Shown: in pieces, positions 63,873 to 64,000 of the stretch | How the letters are laid out: every line of letters starts with the position of its first letter | Position numbering within the stretch: the first letter of the stretch is position 1 | Source of the DNA: Candidatus Zixiibacteriota bacterium | GTDB lineage: Bacteria > Zixibacteria > MSB-5A5 > GN15 > FEB-12 | Assembly: GCA_022571845.1 (NCBI GenBank) | Contig: JACZXB010000003.1 | Location: 1 to 64,000 of the forward strand | Direction: 5' to 3' | DNA: 64,000 bases | Program-made: the position numbers and the translations under genes | The notes under the pieces: model-generated | Told to the model about the DNA's origin: nothing | The model's database searches: none | Seen by the model: the letters and a program-made list of their open reading frames with translations, nothing else

Positions 63873-64000
63873 ATAAAGACTAAACTTTTGCTGTCGGTTT
63901 CAATGTTAATGATCGCCATAGCTTGCGCGAATTGCAATAGCGAAAAACTTAAAACTGTCGATACGATAAGTGAAAATGGCAGTGTAATTCCCGTAAATGG
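63873..64000 (+). CDS. N-terminus of a lipoprotein, possibly starting at ATA (runs off window)
   Basis: An open frame reads (I)KTKLLLSVSMLMIAIACANC and then a polar, Ser/Glu/Lys-rich mature part to the window edge (42 codons). This is a textbook lipoprotein signal, with lysines, a hydrophobic core and Cys in the lipobox position. The codon where the start should be, at 63873-63875, is ATA, preceded by GGAG at 63864. No ATG, GTG or TTG precedes the lysines in frame; the first downstream starts would remove the basic residues. Either ATA is used, or the base is an error or a mutation. The function is unknown. Confidence 0.5.
   Translation, partial: MKTKLLLSVSMLMIAIACANCNSEKLKTVDTISENGSVIPVN

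Overview
The window looks like a chromosomal segment of a Gram-negative bacterium of the FCB side of the tree, most likely candidate phylum Zixibacteria or a close neighbour. This is an inference. The clues are C-terminal dockerin-like pairs of the 'LDLxxLVDFIFRGGPPP' style, C-terminal FlgD/T9SS-type sorting domains starting '[10 protein letters not shown]', many exported proteins and lipoproteins, an OmpA-family protein with thrombospondin type 3 repeats, and mosaics of short dispersed intergenic repeats. No rRNA, tRNA, CRISPR array or intact insertion sequence was seen.

Region 1 (2-25972) is one open reading frame, open at the left edge: at least 8656 residues of tandem Ig/cadherin-like units, mostly 94 or 95 aa, about 90 by hand count, ending in diverged units and a dockerin-like pair. 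The array has internal history: an exact six-unit (1692 bp) higher-order duplication, a GC-rich homogenised core, and long identical stretches 31 units apart. Region 2 (26-33.2 kb) holds more exported proteins: an 1180-aa dockerin-bearing Asp-box protein behind a long structured leader, a decayed subtilase-like dockerin gene, and two tandem paralogues with T9SS-like C-termini. Strong sigma70-like promoters and terminators punctuate it.

Region 3 (33.3-47.4 kb) has a GH35-like glycosidase, a gamma-glutamyltransferase lipoprotein, a bactofilin-like membrane protein on the minus strand, and then a tight plus-strand run: diguanylate cyclase, NagZ-like hexosaminidase, AnmK, SpoIID/LytB lipoprotein, OmpA-TSP3 protein and a 2H phosphoesterase. 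This reads as cell-wall recycling and remodelling with a possible c-di-GMP link. A GT4 glycosyltransferase follows.

Region 4 (47.4-48.3 kb) is a gene-free mosaic of direct and inverted repeats. Region 5 (48.4-64 kb) is mostly housekeeping: SufS-like cysteine desulfurase, CoaX, TM2 protein, TPR lipoprotein, GNAT, a minus-strand dnaE / two-thioredoxin cluster, recA behind a palindrome, a small HNH-nuclease insert, a STAS protein, class I fructose-bisphosphate aldolase, Smr protein, a POT-like transporter and the start of a lipoprotein. Between the aldolase and smr lies a gene-free, hairpin-rich 390-nt segment with its own promoter-like elements and terminator, the best candidate in the window for an undescribed structured RNA.
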